From positions 11,432,053 to 11,496,052 of the forward strand of contig CM024172.1 of NCBI GenBank assembly GCA_013433145.1: DNA of 64,000 bases. Reading direction: 5' to 3'. Below are positions 35,601 through 46,500 of this stretch, one piece after another. The first letter of the stretch is position 1. Each line of letters starts with the position of its first letter. The notes beneath the pieces were generated by a model. The model searched no databases, had not been told where the DNA came from, and worked only from the letters and a program-made list of their open reading frames with translations. Source of the stretch: Ascaris suum (taxonomy: Eukaryota > Nematoda > Chromadorea > Rhabditida > Ascarididae). The translations under genes were made by a program, and so were the position numbers.

Positions 35601-38600
35601 TGTATATATAAATGCATGCAGGAGAATTTTCCGGATGTTTCCGTGCATGTACGTGTTTGCATGCATGCTTGTGTTTTTATCTGTGCACATGTCTGCGCAT
35701 ATAGGCCTATTTGCGCCCATGTGTGTGATTGTATATATCTTCTCTCAGTGTGGTCAACCTTGAAGTTTTCTGATCTTCTTTAGCTGAGTACTTCAGTTTT
35801 TTTTTCAATCTGTGTAAATAATTTTATGACTGTTCATTCAATTTATTCATTGCGTATACATGAAAATTGGTTTTTTTTTTAATATCGTGGTCTGTTGAAA
35901 GGGCAGATGTTTTAACCTTTTCTGTGTTCATGAACTCTTTAGAATCCTTTGCTTAAAACCCGGGGTATTATTAGTAAGCATCGGTATTATCAGGCTGTCA
36001 TCAAGATACCATCCGTTGGGCAATTATGGCCACCTTTATCATATCCTTTGTTAGTACACCTACACCTTAGCATTCGTTCAAAATTTAGTTGTAACATGTT
36101 TTGTCTACGTTTGATTTCCATGTTATTCTTACCATTTAATGGGTATACCTATTTTCGATGAAGGTAATAGCCATAACGTAATGAAACGTTGAAAGGAAAG
36201 CACATAACGGTATTATCTGTTTGATAAACGAAAATAAGGCAGGCTACATTATATGAATGTTCACAAGATGGACATAATGTTCTCTTCGATCATGACGATT
36301 AGGTTGCATCTTATGCAGCGTTGGGAGGGGTTGGGGGGGGGGGGGAGGGGGGTGCGAAGCGGAGGGGGTGTCGATGAATACTTTGCGAGATAAATGCTTC
36401 AAGTCGAAGAAATGGCGATTTTTAGTTGGGCCGTATTCCTTTGTGTATATTATTAGCTTGAACACTAATTGCTACCTGGTATCATAAAGATATGCTCACC
36501 TTGACGATTATTTCTGAATTTTTTCACAACTTTATTTAATTGTATCATTTCTCGCGGCTGCCAATAATAAGCTGGCAATAATCAATGGCCAGAAAGAAAA
36601 ATTCATTGGAAAACCCTCAAACGAAAGCTGAAGAATAGGAAAATGCTTCAGCTGGATAACGTTTAAACACCTTTGTTTACCTGAGGAAATCTCAAATTCG
36701 ATGCTATGCTGCATTAAATAATTTTTTTTCGAACATTGTCTAATAAAGAGATCATTTTAAAACTGTTGCTTGAATTCGTGTTCAGCGTTGTATTATTTCC
36801 AGGTACTGCTTTATGATATTCGTTCAAGTCGCCCATTGTTGGTAAAGGATCATCAAATGGGACTTCCAATTCGACGAATCGATTTCGTAGCTGAGCATGA
36901 CCTGGTGCTTAGTATGGATTCTAGAGTACTGAAAGTATGGAGTGAATTGAATGGAAAGCCATTTGCGGCGATCGAACCGGGTACTGGACTTGCTGATTTC
37001 TGCAGATATCCTAATTCAGGTTCCTTTTCGGCTTTTTTCTTTGAAATTTACGTGTGGTCTTGGTGTTGTTTATTGAATGGGGATCTTTTGCTCTTCCACT
37101 ATGCAAGAATTATTTTTCCTATGCACTCCCTCACGTATTTATCAGCTGTACCGCCTATGGCACTCCATTCTCACCCTTTTAGAGTGTTCCTTACAAATTC
37201 CTTCTTAGGTGGCAAGTAGTAAAGCCTATGTGTTTAGCATATTCTTCCTCCCATCCGAGCCGGTTTATAACTTGAACAAGCTCCAAGCTTCAAGGTTCTT
37301 CGCATTTCCGAATCTTAAAGTCGTTCAATAAATGGTGCTTGCTGAAGATAGATAATTTTTTAATTTAATCTGTAACAATTTTTTAAATTAGCCCGTACCA
37401 TCCCTGATATTGTTGATGTTTCTTGGCATCGAGCCCATTCCAGAATGTGTACAACAACAGCCGCTGTTTCAGACATAAACCGGACACCCCTTGTTGCCTT
37501 TCATTCTACCATCTTCTGCGAACGTATCACTACTAAGGCACATTTTTGTCCTTTATTGATTAGTGCTGCATAATCGCTGATTGATGTGGTATATATTTAA
37601 GGGCTGTTGCTGTTTGCAAATGAAGCGCCAAAGATGTTGCAATATTTTATGCCAGCAATCGGAACTGCACCAAAGTGGTGCTCTTATTTAGAGACAATAA
37701 CTGAGGAACTCGAAGAAACCGAGCAACCAGCAGGTATTCATTTTGCTGCTGCAATCAGTTTATATGCATACGTTGCGTTCCATTTTCTTATATTTTCCCT
37801 CATCATCTCTGCAGCTATTCATTCTGTGGTACTTCCGCTGCCAATCATTTAGAATTCTGTTTGTTTGTTTGTTTGTTTACCAAAGGAACATCTAGATGTA
37901 AGCAAGAGGTTCAGATGCATAGGCTAGAGGAAGTCAATTTTTCTATAGCTTTATTGATGGTCATTTTACCTTTCATATCAATTTTGACTTCCGAGACTCT
38001 ATCCCTAATACCACCACCGTCGGTGTGGTCATTGGTGTATTGTAAAAAAATCTCTCAATTGGTTGGAAGCGGAAATCGTTTTCATCTGGAGATTCTTATG
38101 AGTTGGGGTGGGAAAAAAGAAATGGCCACACGTTACCCATCTTGCAAGGTCTTTGTGCTTGTCATGACTGCAGGAGACTATTGAACTTTTATTGCCAGTC
38201 AGGCTGGTACAATATTTTTGTTTTAGTATACGACGATTATAAATTTGTGACAGCACAACAATTGGAAGATGTGGGATTATCGCATCTTATTGGGACGAAT
38301 ATTTTACGAGCATATATGCACGGTTATTTTATCGATGTTAGGCTTTATAATAAGGCGAAAACGCTTACTCAACCATTCGCTTATGACAACTATAAACAGA
38401 AGAAGGTTAGCTGCTTAATGATTTCATTTAATGAACGATTCTAAAATCGAATCTCGATTTTATTTGTTATATGGAATTAATTAAAGAAAGATCCAATGAT
38501 CGCATTTCTTTAGCTTTATAGAGGAACTTTTGATAAGCTAATAATATGATTTTTTTTTCGATCACAGCGCTTTTCTTCTCTAAAATATATGACAATCTCA

Positions 38601-41600
38601 GATAGGATTAGATCACATTAAACTCGAATATCCACATTGATATCTATTTATTTAAGAAATATATACAGATTAAAAACAATGCAAAGTAGTTTATAGTCAA
38701 TTCGAATTCCGAGAAGAACGAATCATTAAAAAATCACCTATTTGTTTTTCGTTTCTCTGTATTATTTTTGCTTTGAAATTCGCTCACTTTTCAAAATTTA
38801 CTTAAGCCGTTAAAAAATAAATGGGATGCGTTTTATTCATTTCTTCAAAATACATCTATATTGAGGATATAATTTTTTCATAGTATTTTCTTTCGTTGAA
38901 ATATTTAATACCTATATGCAAATATGATCGTTATCGATGAGAAATTCAATATTTCTTTCCAAATGAAAGCGATTCGATATATTTCTCTCTTTGAGTTTAA
39001 TATTATCATTAAAAAACATTTTTTTTTTCAGTTAATGGAGAAGATGCATGACGAAAGGATAAATCCATCGATAATAAAGAAAGCGAACGAAAAAATGCCT
39101 AAAGTAAATAAAGAGTTGGCGGCTAAATTACAAGCTGAAATGAGTTTACTGGAAGAAAAAGTCGATAAAAGAAGCAAAAAGAAGGTTAGCATATTTATTC
39201 GATTAATCGCACTTAACGTTAAAAAGTTTCCCTTGTTGAAAATCTAATCATTTTTTTAAAACTTATCATAAAGTATTTTCTAGTTTCATAGTATTTCATT
39301 TGAAGTTATTGTATTACTGTTTTTTAAAAAGTTTACTTGAATCGACAAAGCATTCATTACGAATAAATGTCTCTTCATATCACTGCCACTTCCGTTTAGC
39401 TGAAGTTGTGAGGTAGCGTGAAGGTGAGGGCTTAGGCTAGTCTCCTGCTCATCGGATACTGACGAGTCGATTCATCGTTGTTCCATGCGACTTACTCCAC
39501 CGCCCACGTTCCGATGTGACCGCTGGTCGGAATGACTCGATAGGACAAAGCGAAGAGATTGTAAAACCTTAATCTGTAAAAATCGAAATTACATTTAACA
39601 ATACTAAACGACGAATTTTTAAAAATGATTTGATATAAAACGATTAAGGTTTATTTAGATATAAATGTTTAAAAGTAATTTTTTTGGCTTTAAAGATTAA
39701 AGTTTTAGCTTAATCTTCCTAAAAAAAATATGCATATATTGTTTCATCTTTTAGAAAAAAAATCTCTATCTATTGAGTTATGGCTTTGAATCTCTAATTT
39801 ATTCGTTGATCCGAATACTCCACATTTGAAAAGTTTTATTTAAGCGTGAAAAAAAGCTTTTATTTCCGGTTTTCTTTTTCTTCAAAAATCATTGCGGATT
39901 ATAAATATCGATTATGAGGAAATTTTCGACGTTAGTGATTATCGGATACATAGGTTACTTTTTTTTTAAATTCACGAATAAATATTCAAAATTTTCACTA
40001 TAATGTACTGGGGTAATATTCTGTTGTGTTACTGTATTATAGTAACAAACGATTGTACATTTTTTTTTCTGCTTATTGCTATATGCTAATGCTATAATAT
40101 GATATGATGTTTTGTTAATACTCTTATCGAGTGGATATGAATCGCGATGCTGATGGAACACCTATTTGCTCTAATTTTCTCCATATATTTTAGCTCTCTT
40201 TCATCTTAGACTTTGGTAATATCTGCTTTAAAAAAGTTTGCAGAAAGAAATCATGCAATCCAACTGATAGCATCATCTATCTTTGCTAACAACCAAAAAA
40301 AACGGCTGTCCATATACTTTCATCACTTCCCTTTTAATGCTCTAAATAGCCAGTTGATTAATTGCTCTATATTTTCTTCTACTTCTAGACGAAAAATTGA
40401 GCGCATCTTTGGAATCCAGATTAATATGACACGTGAATCAGAAAAGGTTTTTAAGGGTAAACAGGCGTCTAGTGTGCTCACCGATCAAAGATTTGCATCG
40501 TTGTTCACGAATCCTGATTTCGAAGTGGATCAGGATAGCGAGCAATATAAACTCATCAATCCGGCAATAAAGAAAATTGAGGAGAAAAGAAAGAGGCTTA
40601 TCAGGAAGCAACGTGGCAACTCTATAGAAGGCAGTGATGAGGACGATGAAGAGGTATTTGATGTTTTGTTGCATATAAAAAGGTTTGCGGTGGACGATGA
40701 GGGCTCTTTTCATTTATTTAAACAACGATTCTGGCAAAATATTTATCCATCTTTCAGTTTGTTATCCCTAAAGGCCTATTAACTCGACAGTCAGGAAAGT
40801 ATGCGCGCAGACTGAATATGATGTTCACAAAGAGGTTGCTATTGCGAATTCATAAAGCATAGCTAACTGGCGGGTGTTAGCCAATTTTGAGCTAGCAGCT
40901 TTGTTGTGTTTTTGCTTATTATTTTGAATTCACGTAGGTCTCTTCACTATTATCCGCTAAGAACTATTTGTACACTAAAGTATATGAGAAAGAAAGAATG
41001 TTTTCATTGAGGGTCAGGACGTAGGATTGTCTATGACATAATCTTCATGTTTAGACTGCTGGCCTTTTTGTCCTGTTCGAACACAGCACGGTACTCATTT
41101 CTAAGGAATACCCAATATTATCAGATGTTATGCTCGTCCTTGTAATATTAAATTGCAATCATTTTAATATTGCATATCCTTGTAATAAAAACGTCCTTGT
41201 AATATTGCAGTCAGCGATACAAAGTGGACTTTTCATGAAGGAGACACCAATCGAAGAAGAATCAAGCGCTAGTAGCAGTGAGGACAATTCAGATGAGCCA
41301 ACTTCCGATGAAGAAACTGACGATGATGAAGGGGAAACTAAATTGGTTTGTTTTGAAGAGAATTCAAGATTGAATCACATTTTATGCCATAATGCGTCGA
41401 TTGTAAATCTTGACTCGTTTATTGCTATGACCTTTTTAGAAGATGTTTGTGGTTTTATTTGCCTTGTCAAAAATTTATAGATTTCATTAGGAAGTGATTT
41501 TATTTTTGGGTTACAAACTGCAACTTTATTCTTTTTTTTAAATCTTTACCTCCTTATGAAAATGTATTTATTTCGAAATCGTTTTTATTAGCGCAAACTT

Positions 41601-43811
41601 TTCGGATTCAATAGATTCTTATTTATTTGCATCCGTTATGCCATTCGAAGTGTTTATGAAAAAAAATTTATTCTTTAAAATATATTAATGAAGAGGTTCA
41701 AAAGGAAGGATTTGCTGCAATAATGCTTGAAAGTAGATTGTGGAATTCTATCTCCGAGAACAGCATTGTATGAAAGCAATTTAATCGAATAGCCATATGG
41801 AAGCCATATGCTGCAATAATGTGGAATATCTTTAGGGTCACAAATTGAATAGATTTTATAGTCTTTTTTTTTCATTGCATGTGATAATGAATAAAAAAAT
41901 AGAAGCAAACAGATGCTGACGAATTTGAAATTTGTTCAGTGACTGGGAAGTACTCCTGAATTTGAAGGCACAACGGGGGACGAGAAGGAATGGTTGTGTC
42001 GGCATTACGGTCGATGGAACGATGGAAGGGGAATATATGGCAGTCTAATTTAGGCACACATCTTTAAACGCTGCCGAGTGTAAATTGTTGCTCGCGCGGG
42101 AAATTTCCTCAAAAATAGAGTCGCTGATGACATGAAGCAGCGAAGGAGGTTTTTGGAGGCATCACTGAAGCAACCGGATGACTTCATTAATTCAGTAAAC
42201 GACAGGATAACCTTGCGGGTCTGTCCTGCTGTTTTTAGTTACTTAATAGTGAATCATTCTAGTAATATTTTGCTTTGTTAACTTGACCTAACATTTGCGT
42301 TGGTGAGCGCGATTTTTACCGCCTGCTTTACGCGTATTTTCAGGAACAACAGAAGGAAGAGGAAGGAAGTGAGGAAGATGACAATGAAGAGGAGAGAAGA
42401 GCAAAGAAGCGTGAGGTGGAGAGGAGAAAGGCGAAGAAACCGAAAGGATTCCAGTTGATCGAGCTCGACGTTGGGGAGGATGCATCGCAGTTTATGAGCC
42501 AAGGCAACAACACACAAAAGGTTGGTAACGTGAATGACGTGACATTAGGAGTATACCTGATCAGTATGCTGGAGCGTTGATGGGAACTGTGTGTCTGTGT
42601 CTGTCTGAGGATATGAACTGTCTGTCTGTGTATGTCTGAGGGTATGTTTTGGTGGTATTGTATTCCAATTTCATGCGTTTTTATCGCAGATGTAGTAGTT
42701 TTTTTTAAAGATAGAGAGGATGTGCAACTTAGTAGTAAAGTTTTCCCATAGCTTTTTATTTGCTTCAATTTTGACTCTATTTTCAAGCGATATTTGTCAT
42801 TTGTGGTGAATAAACCATATATGTGCACATTTATATGGATGTCATTATATCTCTATCGCCTAGTTTTTTTGTGTTGGACGTAGTCGTTCTTTCCAAAGGG
42901 AAATTGAGTGATGCACGGATCTGTAGAAAGTTTTCTGTCGTGATTTCTTATTTGATTTCAATTTCGGCTTACTCTCAACAAACATACTTTTATAGGTGCT
43001 TTGCAGTATTTAGCAACGTTAGGTTCGATTAATCAATTTATTAGGGATTTAGCACTAAGAATTAATTCATGTTTTAAGTGTATACCTGGTGCTTTATTAC
43101 AGTCGCATTAAGTGGTGATTATTTGAAGTTCTGATTGATATACTATCATAATAAACGTAGTATTTAATTTTCAAGCTAAACTATGATCGAAATGTTGAGT
43201 ATATTTTAAAATTTGCAAAAATATAAACATAAATAAAATAAACGAAAATTCTTCAGCAGTTAAAACCGTTGAAATAGGAACATTTCGTGAACCGTCAGGA
43301 TAGGGCGATTATCAAAAATCGTTCATTCGTATATTGATGTTGTTCTCAATGAAAAAAGAATGAGGGCGAGATTCTATCTATGCCATCTTATTTCTTTATG
43401 CGTCGTTTCGCAATTTTAAGAGATACTGCAAGGTTTTGACTATCTATAATATTTCTACATTTGTATAGCTTTGCTATAAATTCATCGGATTGTCGTTATT
43501 GTCTAAAGTGGAGAGATTTTTTTCTCTTTTTGCAGGATTTGAGTCAAACGTTAGGAGCGATGCGTGAGAGATTGGCGGAGAGCACAATACATACGGAAAA
43601 GTTGAACGTACCTTTTGGTGGTCGACAAATATCATTTCATATGAAAGCGAAAGGTGCAGCGGCGAATGCACAACGCATTGCCAAGAAACAAGAAGAGCAT
43701 CTAAGAGAAAGGAAAGAATTGCATCGAGGAGCACGCGAGATCATTAAGACACTCAAAAGGTTGCCAATACGAGGAAATTTTAGAGGAAGGGCACCCTCTA
43801 ATAGACATTAA
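30250..43811 (+). CDS. nol-10: Nucleolar protein 10 (Enp2 homologue), small-subunit processome WD40 protein
   Basis: Required in yeast (Enp2) and humans (NOL10) for 18S rRNA maturation in the nucleolar SSU processome. Exons: 30250-30361, 30759-30857, 31726-31841, 32317-32453, 33311-33526, 34560-34632, 36803-37019, 37602-37733, 38227-38405, 39032-39184, 40420-40653, 41211-41345, 42344-42520, 43536-43811. The sum is 2256 nt (751 aa plus stop), and every junction keeps frame. Human NOL10 is about 688 aa; the extra length is mostly in the acidic C-terminal third. Family landmarks include LPEW-like IPEWISDRKRR near the start, ATGTYKP, RIPKFGRD, SEIYRLNLEQG, LLVKDHQMGLPI and LRAYMHGYFIDVRLY. The start ATG (MQVSL) aligns with the human start. 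The exon 11 acceptor is the least certain, and the exon 8 acceptor is an unusual AAG. Confidence 0.95.
30486..30602. repeat. Degenerate TTTATTTG repeats in NOL10 intron 1
   Basis: Irregular tandem TTTA, TTTG and TTTC tetranucleotides over about 115 bp. This gives a strongly pyrimidine-rich intron. Confidence 0.85.
31986..32017. repeat. (TA)16 microsatellite in NOL10 intron 3
   Basis: Uninterrupted TA dinucleotides. A 23-C homopolymer follows within the same intron at 32102-32124. Confidence 0.95.
32102..32124. repeat. C23 homopolymer in NOL10 intron 3
   Basis: Twenty-three consecutive C on the coding strand, flanked by C/T-rich sequence. It is opposite in sense to the other gene-associated tracts. 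Confidence 0.95.
32584..32663. repeat. (TA)40 microsatellite in NOL10 intron 4
   Basis: 80 bp of uninterrupted TA between exons 4 and 5. Confidence 0.97.
35440..35745. repeat. Degenerate alternating TG/CA-rich region in NOL10 intron 6
   Basis: About 300 bp of nearly continuous alternating purine-pyrimidine sequence (TGTGCATG, GTGCACGTACGTATGCAT and similar) without a fixed repeat unit. Such sequence is prone to the left-handed Z form, and it may be an old decayed (TG)n tract. Confidence 0.8.
36333..36345. repeat. G13 homopolymer in NOL10 intron 6
   Basis: Thirteen G on the plus strand, then AGGGGGG. It lies about 450 bp upstream of exon 7. Confidence 0.95.
38227..40653 (+). other. NOL10 central domain and NUC153 motif, exons 9-11
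   Basis: Exon 9 begins after TTTTAG and encodes VYDDYKFVTAQQLEDVGLSH followed by a very conserved LIGTNILRAYMHGYFIDVR, the most diagnostic segment of the family. Exon 10 is lysine-rich and contains MPKVNKELAAKL, matching the human LPKVNKELALKL. Exon 11 carries the NUC153 motif (PF08159): SVLTDQRFASLFTNPDFEVD and then YKLINPAIKK, about residues 496-530. Its start is uncertain. I use the CAG at 40417-40419, but AAG or CAG sites 30-60 nt further on are also in frame, so up to about 20 residues before the motif may be intronic. Confidence 0.88.
39340..39559 (-). repeat. Dispersed repeat, copy 1, inverted in NOL10 intron 10
   Basis: Lies between NOL10 exons 10 and 11 and is the reverse-complement partner of 59303-59532. 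It is clearly GC-richer than the surrounding intron. Alignment differences are mostly single substitutions plus a gap of roughly ten bases around 39485-39492. The insertion does not touch either splice site. Confidence 0.8.
41211..43811 (+). other. NOL10 acidic region and basic C-terminal tail, exons 12-14
   Basis: Exon 12 (41211-41345) is dominated by Glu/Asp/Ser (SSASSSEDNSDEPTSDEE), exon 13 (42344-42520) alternates acidic and basic runs and includes FQLIELDVGEDASQFM, the counterpart of FYEIKAGEEF in human NOL10. Exon 14 (43536-43811) contains LSQTLGAMRERL, the QISFHMK segment and a basic end with RGNFRGRAPSNRH. Such charged tails are typical of nucleolar processing factors and bind RNA or importins. 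All three internal junctions are phase 0. The stop is TAA at 43809-43811. Confidence 0.88.
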
Positions 43812-43876
43812 TTTATTTTCGGTGGAAACGATAAGGTTAAAGCTTATCAGGTGTTATAGCTGTTGAGGTGAGGTGA

Positions 43877-43894
43877 GGGGGGGGGGGGGGGGGG
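43877..43894. repeat. G18 homopolymer just after the NOL10 stop
   Basis: Eighteen consecutive G, 65 nt after the stop codon. It is almost certainly transcribed as part of the 3'-UTR. Confidence 0.95.
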
Positions 43895-44164
43895 AGGAGG
43901 ATGAGGGTTGGAGCTTTTCTTAATTATTATTACTGAGTTTTCGTTATCCAATAGTGAATATCACTGAATATCATCGATTGAGTTCTTTGATCTTGGCTAT
44001 TTTGTATATTCTTCTATTGTTTTTGATTATGTAAGATTTTGTTGAGTTTATTGTTTTATAAAATTTTAACGTCGGCTTGAAGGCGAGTTTTCTTATTGAT
44101 TGTTTGGATTCGAATAGAAGTGGATTCTTTCGTTCGTGAGGCAATAAACTCGAAGGCGAAATTG

Positions 44165-44313
44165 GCAGATAGGGGAGGGGGAGGGGAAGAAGGTGATATT
44201 AGTCGAGGAGGGTGGATAGAGAGGGAGGAGCGGACGGAGGTGATATTAATCGAAGAGGGGGAGGGGATGGAGGTGATATAATCGAAGAGGGTGGATAGAA
44301 GGGGGGGGGGGGG
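44165..44313. repeat. Purine-rich tandem array after NOL10
   Basis: Three imperfect units containing GGTGATATTAATCGAAGAGG start at about 44192, 44239 and 44272, separated by GGGAGG-type purine runs and ending in a 13-G tract. The plus strand is almost all purine between the TGATATTA cores. Confidence 0.8.
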
Positions 44314-44916
44314 AAGGATAGTATATTTATATTTTAAATAAATAGACGAGGGGGGTAAACGTAATGGTGGTAATAAATTTAGCGACAATGAAATAGATAA
44401 TAAATTTGAAAGAAAGGAAAATCAAACATTTCAAAAATATCGAAGAAGTTTCAATTTATATAATTATGAAAAAAAAAAGAGAGAATTACTTATAAATCCG
44501 TCTATAAAATTAAAATTTATCATCGTTAAGTTTTAAATTCGAATATATTCGAAAATTTGTTGGAGTAATTTTTGAATAATCGGTTTATTTTTAGATGGCA
44601 AATTTACTTACGTATATAAAATATTCTCGCTAAGAATAATTTCAAAAAAAAAGAGAGTAAATTCTAAGAAAATAACGATTGATGAGATGACGAATTAACT
44701 AACTATTAGCAAGAAATATGCTTATTTTTATTCTCCATGAAATGCGATCTTAAAATACACTCAATTTCCTTCAAATTATAAATGCTAAGATATCGGCATT
44801 CTTCGTTTAACGCTTGAGAATAATCTCGAATAAATCTTCTATAAAGTAATATATTGTAAATTAAATTGTAATCGAATAATTGATAGCGAAAAAGTATCAA
44901 TTATAAATAGTGATTA

Positions 44917-44954
44917 AACGAAATGAGTCAAAATCGTTTATTACTCATTTCGTT
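44917..44954. repeat. Perfect 12-bp inverted repeat
   Basis: AACGAAATGAGT at 44917-44928 and its exact complement ACTCATTTCGTT at 44943-44954, with a 14-base spacer. It can form a hairpin. No flanking gene explains it, and function is unknown. Confidence 0.8.
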
Positions 44955-46045
44955 CGTTATATTGGTTATAAACGCAAACCTGAAATTAAAAATAAGGAGT
45001 GGTAAATTCATATTGCATTGCCTATATAACGGCCTTATTGCACTCGTTTATATACAAAAAATCGCTTAAAAGAACAAGCAGAAGGGAAATACGTTCCAAT
45101 AAATGCATTAGAATTGAAGAGAGCAATAGATTCTAGATGGGGGAAAATTCCCACATTATTTTTTCAATAAAAATGCAACATTCATATTTTTATGCATTTG
45201 TTGCTAAACGAACTATATCTTTGAATCGTTGGCAAAAAGAATGCGAGCGATTGTGCGAAAATTTTGAAATTCGTGCAAATTAAATCGATAAATACCCATA
45301 GCCTATATGTGCTTGAATTTATTGCCCATCATAAATGTGCCTAATTTTAAGCGGTAATGCCCAGAATTGAATTCCATCCCTTCGGATATATTTTCATTTT
45401 CTCTTCACGATAGCCTATAAAACGTCTTCTACGGCTTCAACCTAACACCATCGAGATAGTGTATTGTTGAATTCCACACCTATATAACAGGTGTTATATT
45501 TAATTATTGTGATGTTGTATGATTCAAAGGTAAATTAGCTACCTGGAATTGATGAATGGCATAAGTGACAACGCAAAAATCTTAGTCATGTGGTATTACA
45601 TTTCCAAAAAAATTGTGCAATCACAAAGTTCAACCCATGCGAGTTACATTTATCGCATAGCAGTCGTTTTTCTCGTATATACCGCATCTTTCTCCTTCTG
45701 CATCATAGAGCTTAGAGCGCCTCTGGCTTTCGGAGACGGAGAGGCATTCGAAGGAAATGGGGGAATAGCCCTACGATTAGAGAGAGAGACTTATGGCATC
45801 CACAAATTTCAGGACAGACGTGTAAGGAAATCAAAGATGAGGTGGCTATATTGAAGTAAAATCAACAGGTGAGGAAATATGCGTCTGTGGAAATCTCCGG
45901 TTTCCATTGTTAGGTTATTCGTGGATCTGAAACTTGTTGATATTTTTTCGAATTCACAGTGTAAAGACACCCCAAACAACAGATTTGATAGGTGCCAATT
46001 TCAGGCTCATATGCTCTGTGCCCAGCTTATACTTGAAGGGTGGGA

Positions 46046-46117
46046 GGGGGGGGGGGGGTGACAATTGCAACGCTTACAACATTTCTGAGTAGAGATGAAG
46101 TGGGGGGGGGGGGGGGG
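46046..46117. repeat. Two G tracts (G13 and G16)
   Basis: G13 at 46046-46058 and G16 at 46102-46117, 43 bases apart, in sequence with no gene. Confidence 0.95.
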
Positions 46118-46422
46118 AGGGTTGTGGCGAGAGTCGTGCAGGATGTCAGTCGAACCCCCAAACAAGCGGGTCTCCAACTTTAAAGCATAAAGCTATCATT
46201 TGATCATCGTTTCTGCCCATTCGTTGAGCAATTCACGTTATATTTGCTTAAATTGATTGCCTTTCATATCTGTACTAATCAATGCTCCAAAATCATATTT
46301 TCTTCTTGCAAGATTATGATAGGTGTTACCTACCTAAAGGTGGATCATCTCAATATTTATAGGTGGGCATTTACTCTATGCGATTTGCAGTTCTAACTGC
46401 GAAATCTTTAGCAATACAATAA

Positions 46423-46500
46423 AACAGGAAACTAAATCAGATCAATGGAACAGGAAACTAAATCAGATCAATGGAACAGGAAACTAAATCAGATCAATGA
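46423..46500. repeat. 26-bp minisatellite, three copies
   Basis: Unit with core ACAGGAAACTAAATCAGATC repeated at 46423-46448, 46449-46474 and 46475-46500. Only one base differs, in the last unit. Near identity implies a recent origin. Confidence 0.95.

Larger units (their letters stand above)
30250..37733 (+). other. NOL10 N-terminal WD40 beta-propeller exons 1-8
   Basis: Exons 1-8 give about 367 residues and cover the propeller. Recognisable blade pieces include DGRYIFATGTYKP (about residues 61-73), SDDYSKFILLEEDRYLEMH (about 104-122), FVCGTVDGRIEAWDHRDRSR in exon 5 and VLLYDIRSSRPLLVKD in exon 7. Exon 5 has two overlapping possible donors. The one after 33526 (GTGGGT, phase 2) is chosen because exon 6 begins with T and would otherwise open with TGA. 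Exon 7 follows a TTTCCAG acceptor, and its product runs from VLLYDIR to CRYPNSG, as in the human protein. The propeller is expected to dock in the processome. Confidence 0.92.
43812..44342 (+). terminator. NOL10 3' untranslated region with two AATAAA signals
   Basis: After the stop there is no open coding stretch. AATAAA hexamers occur at 44143-44148 and 44337-44342, about 330 and 530 nt after the stop; either could direct polyadenylation. Between them and the stop lie an 18-G tract (43877-43894) and a purine-rich array of about three GGTGATATTAATCGA-like units (44192-44300). Which signal is used decides whether the array is in the mRNA. Confidence 0.45.

Noticed and set aside
35396..35783. 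Cys/His/Met-rich open frames around 35.4-35.8 kb
   Set aside because: These come from alternating TG/CA sequence in an NOL10 intron and are not zinc-finger proteins.
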